A stretch of 64,000 bases of DNA, taken from Shinella sp. SUS2 (lineage in GTDB: Bacteria > Pseudomonadota > Alphaproteobacteria > Rhizobiales > Rhizobiaceae). The position numbers and the translations under genes were made by a program. Below are positions 54,304 through 63,885 of this stretch, piece by piece. The notes beneath the pieces were generated by a model. That model made no database searches, was not told the origin of the DNA, and saw only the letters and a program-made list of their open reading frames with translations. Within the stretch, counting starts at the first letter, position 1. The number at the start of each line of letters is the position of its first letter. The stretch covers positions 1-64,000 of the forward strand of contig NZ_KQ410730.1 of the NCBI RefSeq assembly GCF_001262505.1. Direction: 5' to 3'.

Positions 54304-54312
54304 GTGCGTCTT

Positions 54313-54945
54313 TCAGTGGAGGGCTGCGGGGGAAAGCCCGGGGGAGGGGAGAGGGGACGGCAGGCGCCCCGTTGCCCGGCCCGCACCGGCCGCCCGCGTT
54401 TTCAGAAGCTCGAGGAAATCATAGCCGGCGGTCCAACGGCCGAAACCGCTGGCGATGTTGATATGGCCGGCATGGCCGATATCGACGAGGTCGCTGCCCC
54501 AGGCGCGCGCCGTCTGGCGCAGCCGCTCGGCCGGCATGTAGGGATCGTTGAGGCTGCCGACGACGAGCGAGGGAAAGGGCAGCGGGCGCTCCGGCATGGC
54601 ACCGAACCGGATGATGCAGGGATGCAGCCCTTCGGTCGTCTCCAGATCGCAAGGCGCCACGAGCAGCGCGCCACGGATGCGCCCGGCGAGCCGGCTTTCG
54701 GCAAAATGCGCCGCGAGGATGCAGCCGAGGCTGTGGCCGACCAGCCAGACGTCGTTGCCCACCATCTCCACCACCCGTTCCAGCCGGACGAGCCAGTCCC
54801 GCTGCTCCGGGCAGGACCAGTCGTGCTGCTCGACCACGCGGCTTTCCAGGTTGTCGCGCGCCCAATGGCGCTGCCAATGCGCCGCCGGCGAGCCGTTGAG
54901 ACCCGGCAGGATGAGCGTATCGACGGGAATATCGAGCGACGGCAT
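54313..54945 (-). CDS. RBBP9/YdeN-family alpha/beta hydrolase
   Basis: A 210-residue serine hydrolase. The nucleophile elbow is VGHSLGCILAAHFA, the Asp is in SLNDPYMP and the His in GHAGHINIASGFGRW. The N-terminal LILPGLNGSPAAHWQ is typical of the RBBP9/YdeN family. Substrate unknown. The last 20 residues are Pro/Ser-rich and extend past the family's usual end. Confidence 0.85.
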   Translation of the reverse strand: MPSLDIPVDTLILPGLNGSPAAHWQRHWARDNLESRVVEQHDWSCPEQRDWLVRLERVVEMVGNDVWLVGHSLGCILAAHFAESRLAGRIRGALLVAPCDLETTEGLHPCIIRFGAMPERPLPFPSLVVGSLNDPYMPAERLRQTARAWGSDLVDIGHAGHINIASGFGRWTAGYDFLELLKTRAAGAGRATGRLPSPLPSPGLSPAALH

Positions 54946-55169
54946 GGTGGCCTCCAGACGATCGGGATGCCCTGCGGCATCGATACCGGGGAGGATAACG
55001 CGTTCAGCTGGCGAGTATAGGAATTCTATCTTTTATATGAACTAATTTTCGAAAAGCCTTTTCGCCCGGAACGGGAAGCATAACCTGCAACACTCGAAGC
55101 CCACGCCCCGCCAAGGGCGGCCATCGGCGATAGAGGCCGTGGCCCTTGCCCGCGCGGGCGGCGCCGGTT

Positions 55170-57866
55170 TCAGGACACCAGGCGTCTGGCCGTGATGGCC
55201 TCGATCTCTTCATGGACAAGGATGCTGGAGACGGCCTTGAGCAGCGGCTGGGGCCTGCCGAGCAGGAAGCCCTGGGCTTCCGTGCAGCCCGCCTGGCGGA
55301 TCGCTTCCAGCTGGGCCGGGGTCTCGATACCCTCGGCCGTCGTCGTCATGCCCAGCTCGCCTGCAAGCGCCGCGATGGCCGAGACGATGGCGGCGCTGTC
55401 GGGGCGGACCGTGATGTCGTTGACGAAGGAACGGTCGATCTTGACCTTGTCCAGCGGGGCCAGCCGCAGGTGGCTGAGGCTCGAATATCCCGTGCCGAAA
55501 TCATCGAGGACGATGCGCACGCCGAGCGCCTTCAGGCTCTTCACCGCGGCAAGGGTCCGGTTGTCGTCGTCGAACAGGGCGGTCTCGGTGATCTCCAGCT
55601 CGAGCCGCGCCGGATCGAGGCCGGTCTCGGCCAGCACATCCCGGACGATCGCGACCATGTCGCCGAAGGCGAGCTGCACCGGCGACAGGTTGACGGCGAT
55701 GCGCGGCGCGCCCGGCAGATGCACGGCATCCCGGCACGCCTGCCGTAAGGCCCAGGCGCCGATCTCGACGATCAGCCGGGTCTCCTCCGCCAGCGGGATG
55801 AACTCTCCCGGAGACACGGAACCGCGCTCGGGATGCTGCCAGCGCAGCAGGGCCTCGAAGCCGCTGAGCGTGCGGGAGGCCAGCTGGTAGATCGGCTGGT
55901 AGGCGAGTTCGAACTGCTCCTCGGCAATCGCCCGTCGAAGGTCCGCCTCGAGGGCGATGCGGCCATGCAGCTGCTCGTCCATTTCCTCCGTGAAGAAGCA
56001 GAACGTGCCGCGCCCGCGGGACTTGGACTGGTAGAGCGCCACATCCGCCTGCTTCAGCAGCGTGTCGGCGTCCCCGCCCGCACCCTCGGCAATGGCGATG
56101 CCGATGCTCGTCGATATGGCGATCGCCCGGCCCTCGATGGAGAACGGCTGGCTGAGGACATCGACGATGCGGGCGCTCAGCACTTCGGCGGATTGCGGCT
56201 GGTCGTGCCCGGTGCACAGGATCGCGAACTCATCGCCGCCAAGGCGCGCGACGGTGTCGGTCTTGCGCACGCAGGCGGACAGGCGCCGCGCGACGTCCCG
56301 CAGCAGCTGGTCGCCGACCGGGTGGCCGAGCGTGTCGTTGATGTCCTTGAAACGGTCGAGATCGAGGAACAGCAGCGCGGCCTGCCCACCCCTGGTGCCG
56401 ATCTGCTGCAGGACATCGGCGATCTGCGTGCGGAAGGCCAGCCGGTTCTGCAGGCCGGTCAGGTCATCGTGATGGGCAAGGAAGCGGATGCGGCTTTCCT
56501 GGCGGGTGAGGGCGATGTTCTGCCGCTGCGCCTCCTCGACCGCGGCATTGGCGCGGGCATTGGCCGCGGCGAGCTCCGCGTGGGCCGCCTTCAGCGCGGT
56601 GATGTCCGTGCGGATGCCGACGCGGCCGCCATCGGCCGTCCGCCGCTCGCTCGCCAGCACCCAGACGCCGTTCGGCAGCATGCTCTCGATCGCGCCGCTG
56701 TCCCCGCTGTGCCAGGCGACAAGATCGCCGATGAAGGTATCGATGTCCCCCGTAAGCTGCGGATACTGGCCCCTTTCGGCGCCCTGGCGAACGATATCCT
56801 CGAAACGCGCGCCTGCCTCGATGAAGGGGGCGCTCAGCGCGTAGAGGTCGCGGTAGCGCTGGTTGCAGGTCACCAGCCGGTCGTTCTCGTCCCACATCAC
56901 GAAGCCATCGGACATCGCCGCGATCGCATTGTCGAGGACGGCAGAGGCGCGCTCACGCTCCGCGCCGACCTTTTCCCTCTGGCGGATGGCGACCAGGATC
57001 GCCGCCGCGAAGGCGAGCACGAACAGCGCGACGATCCCGGCGCCGAGAACGATGCCGTCGCGCGCGCTGCGCCAGTCGGAGAGCAGAACCGCGTTCTGTG
57101 CGCTGAGCACCACCCTGATGTCACCATAGAGCGACTGCCGGGCGACCGTCAGCACGCCATCGTCCGCACCGGTCTCGGTGGCCGGGAAGGCCACGCCGTT
57201 CACCGCCCCCTGCTGATGGGCAGCGCCATGGGATTTGCCGATCAGCAGCTCGTCATGCGGCTGCGAGGCGATAACCCTGCCATCGGCGCGCTCCAGGAAG
57301 ATCCGCGTACCGCGTCCCAGATTGGTCTCCGACACCAGCTTCATCAGGGTCTGCAACGGCACTTCGGCGACCGGAACGATGCCGATCCATCCGGGAATCG
57401 GACGCGCGACATAGAGCGACCAGTCGCCGGTGACGGGATTGTGCACCGGGCCGATCAGGGTTGTCGGATTACGGCCCACCAGCGCGACATCGGTCGGCAG
57501 CGGATGACGCACCGTCATCGATTGCCCGGACGCCACCACGCTGCCATCCGGCGCAACCAGCAGGAGATCGCGAAAGGCCATTGTCTGAAAGCTGATGCCG
57601 CTCAGCAGCTGGCCGGCCGGCCCGGCCTGGCCCGGGGCGATCTTCGCCGCCTTGAACAAAGCCGGGAGGCTCGCCAGCGCGCCGTCGACCTGAAGCAACT
57701 GCCGCTCGAGCGCGTTCTCCACCGCCTTGGCGGACCCTTCCAGCGATTGCCGCGCGGCCTGCCAGGCAGCCCGTTCCGCCTTTTCCACGACATGCACGGT
57801 GCCAAGCGCGATGATCGTCAGGATGGCGGCCGTGCCGGCGCAGACCACGAGCTGAAGGCGTTTCAT
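55170..57866 (-). CDS. Membrane sensor with PAS, GGDEF and EAL domains
   Basis: An 898-residue c-di-GMP turnover protein. A first membrane segment (about 5-25) and a second (about 268-292) enclose a periplasmic dCache-like sensor. A PAS domain (DNAIAAMSDGFVMWDENDRLV), a GGDEF domain with intact GGDEF near 540 and an EAL domain with EAL near 669 (GFEALLRW) follow. Both activities could be present; the second nucleotide of regulation is not predictable. The start is uncertain (57866, 57887 or 57923; the last would overlap the preceding gene by 26 bases). It follows a periplasmic binding-protein gene. Confidence 0.88.
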   Translation of the reverse strand: MKRLQLVVCAGTAAILTIIALGTVHVVEKAERAAWQAARQSLEGSAKAVENALERQLLQVDGALASLPALFKAAKIAPGQAGPAGQLLSGISFQTMAFRDLLLVAPDGSVVASGQSMTVRHPLPTDVALVGRNPTTLIGPVHNPVTGDWSLYVARPIPGWIGIVPVAEVPLQTLMKLVSETNLGRGTRIFLERADGRVIASQPHDELLIGKSHGAAHQQGAVNGVAFPATETGADDGVLTVARQSLYGDIRVVLSAQNAVLLSDWRSARDGIVLGAGIVALFVLAFAAAILVAIRQREKVGAERERASAVLDNAIAAMSDGFVMWDENDRLVTCNQRYRDLYALSAPFIEAGARFEDIVRQGAERGQYPQLTGDIDTFIGDLVAWHSGDSGAIESMLPNGVWVLASERRTADGGRVGIRTDITALKAAHAELAAANARANAAVEEAQRQNIALTRQESRIRFLAHHDDLTGLQNRLAFRTQIADVLQQIGTRGGQAALLFLDLDRFKDINDTLGHPVGDQLLRDVARRLSACVRKTDTVARLGGDEFAILCTGHDQPQSAEVLSARIVDVLSQPFSIEGRAIAISTSIGIAIAEGAGGDADTLLKQADVALYQSKSRGRGTFCFFTEEMDEQLHGRIALEADLRRAIAEEQFELAYQPIYQLASRTLSGFEALLRWQHPERGSVSPGEFIPLAEETRLIVEIGAWALRQACRDAVHLPGAPRIAVNLSPVQLAFGDMVAIVRDVLAETGLDPARLELEITETALFDDDNRTLAAVKSLKALGVRIVLDDFGTGYSSLSHLRLAPLDKVKIDRSFVNDITVRPDSAAIVSAIAALAGELGMTTTAEGIETPAQLEAIRQAGCTEAQGFLLGRPQPLLKAVSSILVHEEIEAITARRLVS

Positions 57867-57897
57867 CACGGCAGGATACCCCGGCATTTCTGGTTGG

Positions 57898-58998
57898 TCA
57901 TGGGCTTTGGGGCTCGTTTGCAAGGACGGGTTTGAGATAGGTGTTCCAGGTCTGCTCGCAGCTCTTTCCGCATCGCTTGAACCAGCGCGGCAGTACGACG
58001 TCGAGCAGCAGGCGCTGCCGCCGCACTTCGTCCTCCGGCGATGTCGGCACGATGGTCATCGCCGCCTGGGTTTCGCCGGAACAGTCCGGCGCGCCGGCAT
58101 TGCAAGCGAGCCCGCGCGCCGTGTCCGCCTCGGCCTGGGCCCAGATCCGCTGTTCGAGCTGGCGCACGCCCTGCGCGACCGTGCTGCGCACATCGACGGG
58201 CAGGGTGTCCCAATAGGGCCGGTTGACGCCGAAGATCGATACGCCCCAGCTCAGCGCCATGGCATGCACATAGGATGTGACCTCCGGCAGCCCGATCTCG
58301 TAGCCGCTCAGCGTGCCGGTGATCGCGCAGTCGACGAGGTCATCGCGAAGGCTCGGCACGATATCGGCAAAGGGTATGCTCACCGGCACGGCACCGAGCG
58401 CCGTCACCAGTTCCGATTGCGCGACGGAGGACGTCCGGATCCGCCGGCCGGCGAGATCGTCGAGACCGGTGAACGCGTCAACGCAGAACAGCACCTGCGC
58501 GGGATAGGCGTAGACGCCGAGAAGCCGGATATCGTAGCGCTGGTCCAGCACCATTTCCAGGTGCGGCCGGTAGGCGCCGACCGTGCGGCGCAGCATCGCC
58601 ACGTTGGGGTTCAGCGTCGGCAGGTCGATCGCGCTCAGTTCCGGCTCGTCCCCGGCGGTGGCGCTCAGCAGCACGGTCCCGAAGGAGACGACGCCAAGCC
58701 GCAAGAGCTGAAGCATTTCCTGGGCACGCAGCCCGCCGGCATCCAGCGGGCGGATCGCCGCGCTGATCCGGCCCTGCGACAGCGGCCCGATTTCCGTTTC
58801 CCAGAACGGCTGCTCGATCTTGGTGAACTGCGTGACGCCTGCAAGACCGCCGATGACCTGCAACCGGACCTGATCGCCTGAAGATTGCTGGGCGGAGGCA
58901 CCGCCGGCACAGCCAAGCAGCGCAGCAAACAGGGTGCAAGCCAGCCATGCGCCGGTAAAGCGGCCTGCCGCTGCACGCCCGCACCCTCGTCCGCTCAT
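57898..58998 (-). CDS. TRAP-type (DctP-like) periplasmic binding protein
   Basis: A 366-residue exported protein with a signal peptide of about 37 residues ending ASAQQ; the earlier LLGC could alternatively be a lipobox. The core (LQVIGGLAGVTQF, LDDLAGRRIRTSSVAQSELVTALGAVPVSIPFADIVPSL) matches the DctP family of TRAP binding proteins. No TRAP permease is nearby; instead the gene leads directly into the GGDEF-EAL gene, so it may deliver ligand information to that sensor. Four C-terminal Cys are present. Confidence 0.8.
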   Translation of the reverse strand: MSGRGCGRAAAGRFTGAWLACTLFAALLGCAGGASAQQSSGDQVRLQVIGGLAGVTQFTKIEQPFWETEIGPLSQGRISAAIRPLDAGGLRAQEMLQLLRLGVVSFGTVLLSATAGDEPELSAIDLPTLNPNVAMLRRTVGAYRPHLEMVLDQRYDIRLLGVYAYPAQVLFCVDAFTGLDDLAGRRIRTSSVAQSELVTALGAVPVSIPFADIVPSLRDDLVDCAITGTLSGYEIGLPEVTSYVHAMALSWGVSIFGVNRPYWDTLPVDVRSTVAQGVRQLEQRIWAQAEADTARGLACNAGAPDCSGETQAAMTIVPTSPEDEVRRQRLLLDVVLPRWFKRCGKSCEQTWNTYLKPVLANEPQSP

Positions 58999-59245
58999 TC
59001 GTTACCCCCGGCTTACTCTTCTCCCAGCGTGAAATCTTCCGTCATAGAAGTTAACGGACCCTGTGTCCGAACTGCGAAATATGACATCTTGAGTTGCATC
59101 GATACGCCCGCGTTTTCCGGGATGCTCCGCAGTCTGGCTTGCCCGCTGCGATTTCGTCGAATAGGGCGGGATCGATATCCGGCCCCTCTTGAACCGGCCG
59201 CTTCCGGACGCCAGATAGGCGCTCGGACCGCAAGGAGACTGACGC
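58999..59245. promoter_or_regulatory. Divergent promoter region
   Basis: A 247-base gap between the leftward DctP-like gene and a rightward hypothetical gene. It contains no convincing gene. It must carry promoters for both sides, but no clear operator was seen. Confidence 0.4.
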
Positions 59246-59593
59246 TTGAACACGACCTGCCCCGTTCTCACGCCCGCAGAGAAACACTATGTCGAGATAC
59301 AGGAGCGGGTGGAGAAGGCAATGATGGTCGCAATCCACGCAGCGCTGAAGACCGCGAGCGAACAGGCTGCCGAGGAATTGAAGGCCGTCGACCTCGACGA
59401 GCCGCCGCCGGCCTACGACTATTTTGTCGCCCACGCCCAGCAGCAGCTGTTCCTGCACCTGTGCGGCGCGGACCCCGAGACCTTCGAGGGCGGCGATCCA
59501 GACATCGCCACCTTCGTCATCCGCAATGGCCAGAACATCCGCGACCACTACTGGGCCAAGGACAGGCCGGCGTCCGACGACGCCGAAGGCTGA
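59246..59593 (+). CDS. Hypothetical protein
   Basis: A 115-residue acidic soluble protein of unknown function. It starts with TTG at 59246, with AAGGAG eight bases upstream. The N-terminal half is predicted helical (EKHYVEIQERVEKAMMVAIHAALKTASEQAAEELKAV); the rest contains PPPAYDYFVAHAQQQLFLHLCGADPETF. No signal peptide or known domain was recognised. Confidence 0.65.
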   Translation: MNTTCPVLTPAEKHYVEIQERVEKAMMVAIHAALKTASEQAAEELKAVDLDEPPPAYDYFVAHAQQQLFLHLCGADPETFEGGDPDIATFVIRNGQNIRDHYWAKDRPASDDAEG

Positions 59594-59611
59594 CCGGATC
59601 CCCCGCCGAGA

Positions 59612-60046
59612 TCAGGGGGCCATAAGCTCGAAGCGGTGCATCTCGTCGTCGAGGCCGCGATAGGTCCATGCCAATGCCGTGAAGAAGGCGTGGGCCGCGT
59701 CGTTCTCGTGATCGACGAAGGCCATCCAGCCGGCGGCCGGCGGATGGCCGTCCCAGCCGACGACCGCGGCAAGCGCCCGGCGGCCCAGGCCCGTGCCACG
59801 CGCGGCGGGGCGCACCGCGATATCCGTTATCCCGTGGAGCCCGCCCGGTTCGGGGCTCCAGACACAACCGACGAGCGCAGCGGGCGCACCGTCCTCGACA
59901 CCGACGATCTGGACGCCGTCCGTTGCGTGCAGGACGTGATCGAGCCATGCCTCGTCGAGCGGACCGAGTTCCTCGTTGAGGCGTTCGTCCTCGAACCAGC
60001 GCTGGATCCAAGACCAATCCTGCGGGGTGATCCGTCTCAACTGCAT
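59612..60046 (-). CDS. GNAT-family N-acetyltransferase
   Basis: A 144-residue GNAT protein. ITDIAVRPAARGTGLGRRALAAVV carries the acetyl-CoA-binding loop (RGTGLG) and DHENDAAHAFFTALAW is the usual later segment. AGGA lies five bases before the ATG at 60046. Substrate unknown. It converges on the hypothetical gene to its left. Confidence 0.82.
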   Translation of the reverse strand: MQLRRITPQDWSWIQRWFEDERLNEELGPLDEAWLDHVLHATDGVQIVGVEDGAPAALVGCVWSPEPGGLHGITDIAVRPAARGTGLGRRALAAVVGWDGHPPAAGWMAFVDHENDAAHAFFTALAWTYRGLDDEMHRFELMAP

Positions 60047-60246
60047 GCGCGTCCTGTGCTCCCTGACCGATGCCCCGAAGATGGGAACGCCGGACCGGAA
60101 ATTCCATGGGGCCGGGTGAGGGCGATCGCCGGTGTCGGACGGAGTGCGCGGCCCCCCTCTGCCCGGCCGGCCATCTCCGCAGACCCCACGCGATCGCCCC
60201 CGGCGGGGAAATGCCGCGTCCCTTTCGAGAGCGCGGCCTCCCGGCC

Positions 60247-60531
60247 TTACTTCACCTGCGTGACCGTCAGCTTGCCATTGACCCGCTCGGCGACGAACTC
60301 GACCTTTGCGCCGGCCTTGAGCTTCTCCATGAGCGCCGCGTCGGCGACCTGGAAGACCATGGTCATGGCGGGCATTTCGAGGTTCTTCAGCTCCTCGTGG
60401 ACGAGCGTGACCTTCTTGGCCTTCTCGTCCACCTTCTTGACCGTGCCGTTCGTGAATTCCTGCGCGAAGGCGCCGGAGGCGGCGGCAAGGACGAGCGCTG
60501 CGGAAAGAGCGATTTTTGCGATGAATTTCAT
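60247..60531 (-). CDS. CusF-like periplasmic copper-binding protein
   Basis: A 94-residue protein with a signal peptide ending AFAQ. The CusF/CusB-C fold segment includes GTVKKVDEKAKKVTLVHEELKNLEMPAMTMVFQV, whose MPAMTMVF holds the methionine ligands for Cu(I)/Ag(I). CusF chaperones pass copper to an efflux pump. AAGGAG precedes the ATG. It ends the copper operon. Confidence 0.87.
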   Translation of the reverse strand: MKFIAKIALSAALVLAAASGAFAQEFTNGTVKKVDEKAKKVTLVHEELKNLEMPAMTMVFQVADAALMEKLKAGAKVEFVAERVNGKLTVTQVK

Positions 60532-60548
60532 GACGTTCTCCTTTCTTC

Positions 60549-61019
60549 TCACTTCTTGGCGACGGTGATGTCGCCGTGCATGCCGGCGTCGTAGTGCCCT
60601 GGCACGAGGCAGGCGATCTTGAAGACGCCGTCATTGGTGAACTTCCAGACGACCTCGCCGGCCTTGCCGGGGGCAAGGCGGATGGCATTGGGATCCTCGT
60701 GTTCCATTTCCGGGAACTTTTCCATGACCGCCTTGTGCTTCATGACCTCCTTCTCCTCGTCGAGCACGAATTCATGGTCGAGCTCGCCGGAGTTCTTGAT
60801 CGCGAAGACGATCGTCTGGCCCTTGCGGACCTTGAAGGTGCTCGGCGTGAAGATCATCTTGCCGTCGTCGGTCTCCTTCATCGTCACGCGGATGGTCTGG
60901 GTGGCCTCGGCCTTCTTGCCGGGTTCGCCGACAGCCATGGCGCCGTGGCCGGCATCGGCAAGGGCGCTCGTCGAAAAGCCCGCTGCGAGCAGCAGCGCGG
61001 TCAGTGCGGTCTTCATCAT
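60549..61019 (-). CDS. Cupredoxin (plastocyanin/azurin-like)
   Basis: A 156-residue exported blue-copper-type protein with a signal peptide (LLLAAGFSTSALA). The copper ligands appear as His in ELDHEFVL, then Cys, His and Met in ACLVPGHYDAGMHG. It could carry electrons or copper between the multicopper oxidase and CusF in the periplasm. AAGGA lies before the double ATG. Confidence 0.87.
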   Translation of the reverse strand: MMKTALTALLLAAGFSTSALADAGHGAMAVGEPGKKAEATQTIRVTMKETDDGKMIFTPSTFKVRKGQTIVFAIKNSGELDHEFVLDEEKEVMKHKAVMEKFPEMEHEDPNAIRLAPGKAGEVVWKFTNDGVFKIACLVPGHYDAGMHGDITVAKK

Positions 61020-61048
61020 TTCATATCCTTCGTTTCGAGGGGGTTGGC

Positions 61049-62407
61049 TCAGCCGTGCCTGGCGTGGCCGGGGGTAATCGTGGTCTTCGCGTCCTTGGCC
61101 TTGGTCGTTTCGGGCAAGGCGCCCGTCCACTCCCAGGCCTGCGTGCCGGGCGGGTTTTCGTACCAGCCCGGATCGCTGTAATCGCCCGCCGAGATGCCCT
61201 CGCGGACCTTCACGACCGAGAACATGCCGCCCATTTCGATCGGGCCATGCGGGCCCCAGCCGTTCATCATGGGGATCGTGTTCTCCGGTATCTCCATCGA
61301 CATTGCGCCCATATCGGCCATGCCGGCGGTGCCCATGGGCATGTATTCGGGACGGAACTGTCTGATTTTCTTGGCGACCTCCTTCTTGTCGACGCCGATG
61401 AATGTCGGGACGTCGTGCCCCATGGCGTTCATGGTGTGGTGCGACTTGTGGCAATGGATCGCCCAGTCGCCGACATATTTCGCGTCGAACTCGTAGGCCC
61501 GCATCGCCCCGACGGGGATGTCGATGCTGACCTCCGGCCAGCGCGCTTCCGGTCGGACCCAGCCGCCGTCCGTGCACGTCACCTCGAAGTCGTAGCCGTG
61601 CATGTGCACCGGGTGGTTCGTCATCGTCAGGTTGCCGACACGCACGCGGACCTTGTCGTTCTTGGAGACCACCAGGGGGTCGATCCCCGGGAAGACACGG
61701 CTGTTCCAGGCCCACAGGTTGAAGTCGGTCATCTCCATGATGCGCGGGACATAGGCGCCGGGCTCGATGTCGAAGGCGTTCAGGAGGAACACAAAATCCC
61801 GGTCGACGGGCATGAAGGCCGGGTCCTTCGGATGCACGACGAAGAAGCCCATCATGCCCATCGCCATCTGGACCATCTCGTCCGAATGCGGGTGGTACAT
61901 GAAGGTGCCGGACTTGATGAGGTCGAACTCGTAGACAAAGGTCTTTCCGACCGGGATATGCGGCTGCGAGAGCCCGCCGACGCCGTCCATGCCCGAGGGC
62001 AGGATCATGCCGTGCCAGTGGATCGTCGTGTGCTCCGGCAGCTTGTTCGTCACGAAGATGCGCACCCGGTCGCCCTCGACCGCCTCGATGGTCGGGCCCG
62101 GCGACTGGCCGTTATAGCCCCAGAGATAGGCCGTCATGCCCTCCGCCATCTCGCGCTCGACAGGCTCGGCGATCAGGTGGAATTCCTTGACGCCATTGTT
62201 CATGCGGTAGGGGAGCGTCCAGCCGTTAAGCGTGACGACAGGCGTGTAGTCCGGGCCGGTGGTGGGACGCACCGGGAACTGGGTGGCCGCGCTATCCATG
62301 ACCGCCGCCTCGGGCAGGCCCATATTGGAGGTCTGGGCCCAGGCGGTGGACGAGACGAGCGCCGCGCCTGCAGCGCCGGCCCCGAGAAACTGTCTTCTGT
62401 TGAACAT
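61049..62407 (-). CDS. Multicopper oxidase, Tat-exported
   Basis: A 452-residue multicopper oxidase with a twin-arginine signal (NRRQFLGAGAAG). Copper-site motifs are TIHWHG, YHPHSDEM, HPVHMHG and HCHKSHHTMNAM, together giving the type 1 site and the trinuclear cluster. It probably oxidises Cu(I) to the less toxic Cu(II) in the periplasm. GGAAA precedes the ATG at 62407. Between the TolC-like and cupredoxin genes. Confidence 0.92.
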   Translation of the reverse strand: MFNRRQFLGAGAAGAALVSSTAWAQTSNMGLPEAAVMDSAATQFPVRPTTGPDYTPVVTLNGWTLPYRMNNGVKEFHLIAEPVEREMAEGMTAYLWGYNGQSPGPTIEAVEGDRVRIFVTNKLPEHTTIHWHGMILPSGMDGVGGLSQPHIPVGKTFVYEFDLIKSGTFMYHPHSDEMVQMAMGMMGFFVVHPKDPAFMPVDRDFVFLLNAFDIEPGAYVPRIMEMTDFNLWAWNSRVFPGIDPLVVSKNDKVRVRVGNLTMTNHPVHMHGYDFEVTCTDGGWVRPEARWPEVSIDIPVGAMRAYEFDAKYVGDWAIHCHKSHHTMNAMGHDVPTFIGVDKKEVAKKIRQFRPEYMPMGTAGMADMGAMSMEIPENTIPMMNGWGPHGPIEMGGMFSVVKVREGISAGDYSDPGWYENPPGTQAWEWTGALPETTKAKDAKTTITPGHARHG

Positions 62408-62421
62408 CGTCGTTTCCTTTC

Positions 62422-63885
62422 TCAATGGCCGGCGCTTTCGGCTTCTTCAGCCGGTGCCGCGCCGCCTTCCGCCGCCGCCGAACCGGTGCTGCCGCCGTAA
62501 AGCACGGGGGCAAGGTTCGCTTCGGCGAGCCAGAAGTCGCGCTTGGCGTTGACGGCAAGGAGGGTGGAGTCGATCTTCTCGCGGCTGTCCGCGATCAGCT
62601 CGAAGGTGCTGGTGATCATGCCGTTGTAAGTCATCATGGATTGCTCCTCGATGGCCGTGCGCAGCGGCAGGACGCTGTTGCGGTAGTGTCGGGCGATGTC
62701 GTAGGTCGACCGGTAGGCCACATAGGCCGAGCGCGCCTCGGAACGGACGTTGACCGCCTTTTCCGCGAGCTGGTTGGCCGCCCGCATATAGGCGAGTTCG
62801 CCCTTGCGCATACGGGCCTGGCCGGAATCGAAGATCGGGATGGTGAATTCCAGCCCCGCCGTCTTGGAAATGCTCCGGCGGATCTTGCCGTCCTCGCGCT
62901 CACGCTCCTGTTCCAGCGTGCCGACCAGCTCGATATCCGTAACGAGGCGGGTGGCGTCGGTGAGCTTGTAGGACTGGGCCGTCGCCGAAAGCTCCAGCCG
63001 GGCGACCTGCAGGTCCATGCGCTTGTGGATGGCCTCGGCCTCGATATCGTCCCGCTTGGCCAGCGCCTTGGGAAGCGACGGCAGGCGATTGGGGATCTGG
63101 AACTCGATGTCCGAGCCCGACAGGCCCATCAGCCGGACCAGCTCTTCCTTGGCGAGCTTCGCGGCGAGCCGCGCCTTGGCGGTCTCTCCCGTCAGCTCGG
63201 CGTAGAAGACGTGCTCGCGGGCCTGGTCTGCCTTGGGCATCGACCCGGCCTCGCCGATCTTCGTGGCGAGTTCGGAAGCCGCGTCGGCGGCCACCTTGGC
63301 CTGGTTGAGATAGGTGACGTTCTCCCAGGCGGAGACGGCATTGATCCAGGCACGGCGGGTTTCCGCCGCCAGCGAGACCGTCTCGACCGCAGCGTTCAGC
63401 TGCGCCTGCCGGAAGCGCGTTTCGGCCAGCTTGATGTCCCGGTCGTAGGTGGCGAGCGCAAGGATGTTCGCCGCGATGGCCCCCTCCAGGACCCGGTAGG
63501 CCTCAAGCCCCGGCGTGCCGATGCCGGAGAGCCCGACGGAGACCGTCGGCAGCACGGAAAGCTGGGTCTGCCAGGCGTCGGCGGCGCTGTCGCCAAGATC
63601 GGCATAGGCCGCCTGCAGGCCCTTGTTGTTGAGGAGCGCGACCTGGACGGCGGTCTCGACGTCGATCGACTTCCTGGCCATCAGCGCCTTCACGCGTTGA
63701 CGGGTCTCTTCGGCCTGCTGGCGGTTCTGCACCCAGACGGTCTGCTTGCCCGTGGCTTCCGCGCTTTTGGCCGAAGCGTCGGAAAAGCCCGCCGTCTTCG
63801 CCGAATAGCCGGTGCTGACGCAGCCGGTGGCGAACAGGGGAAGCACAAGCGAGGCGACCAGCTTCATCTTCAGCGATACCATCAT
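62422..63885 (-). CDS. TolC-family outer-membrane protein (CusC-like)
   Basis: A 487-residue outer-membrane efflux protein with a lipobox-like LFATGC in the signal region. TolC repeats appear as VETAVQVALLNNKGLQAAYADLGDSAADAWQT and a second internal repeat in the C-terminal half. With CusF and the oxidase it suggests copper efflux, but no CusA/CusB pump genes are in the window; they may lie to the right. Its ATG overlaps the stop of the preceding partial gene. Confidence 0.88.
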   Translation of the reverse strand: MMVSLKMKLVASLVLPLFATGCVSTGYSAKTAGFSDASAKSAEATGKQTVWVQNRQQAEETRQRVKALMARKSIDVETAVQVALLNNKGLQAAYADLGDSAADAWQTQLSVLPTVSVGLSGIGTPGLEAYRVLEGAIAANILALATYDRDIKLAETRFRQAQLNAAVETVSLAAETRRAWINAVSAWENVTYLNQAKVAADAASELATKIGEAGSMPKADQAREHVFYAELTGETAKARLAAKLAKEELVRLMGLSGSDIEFQIPNRLPSLPKALAKRDDIEAEAIHKRMDLQVARLELSATAQSYKLTDATRLVTDIELVGTLEQEREREDGKIRRSISKTAGLEFTIPIFDSGQARMRKGELAYMRAANQLAEKAVNVRSEARSAYVAYRSTYDIARHYRNSVLPLRTAIEEQSMMTYNGMITSTFELIADSREKIDSTLLAVNAKRDFWLAEANLAPVLYGGSTGSAAAEGGAAPAEEAESAGH

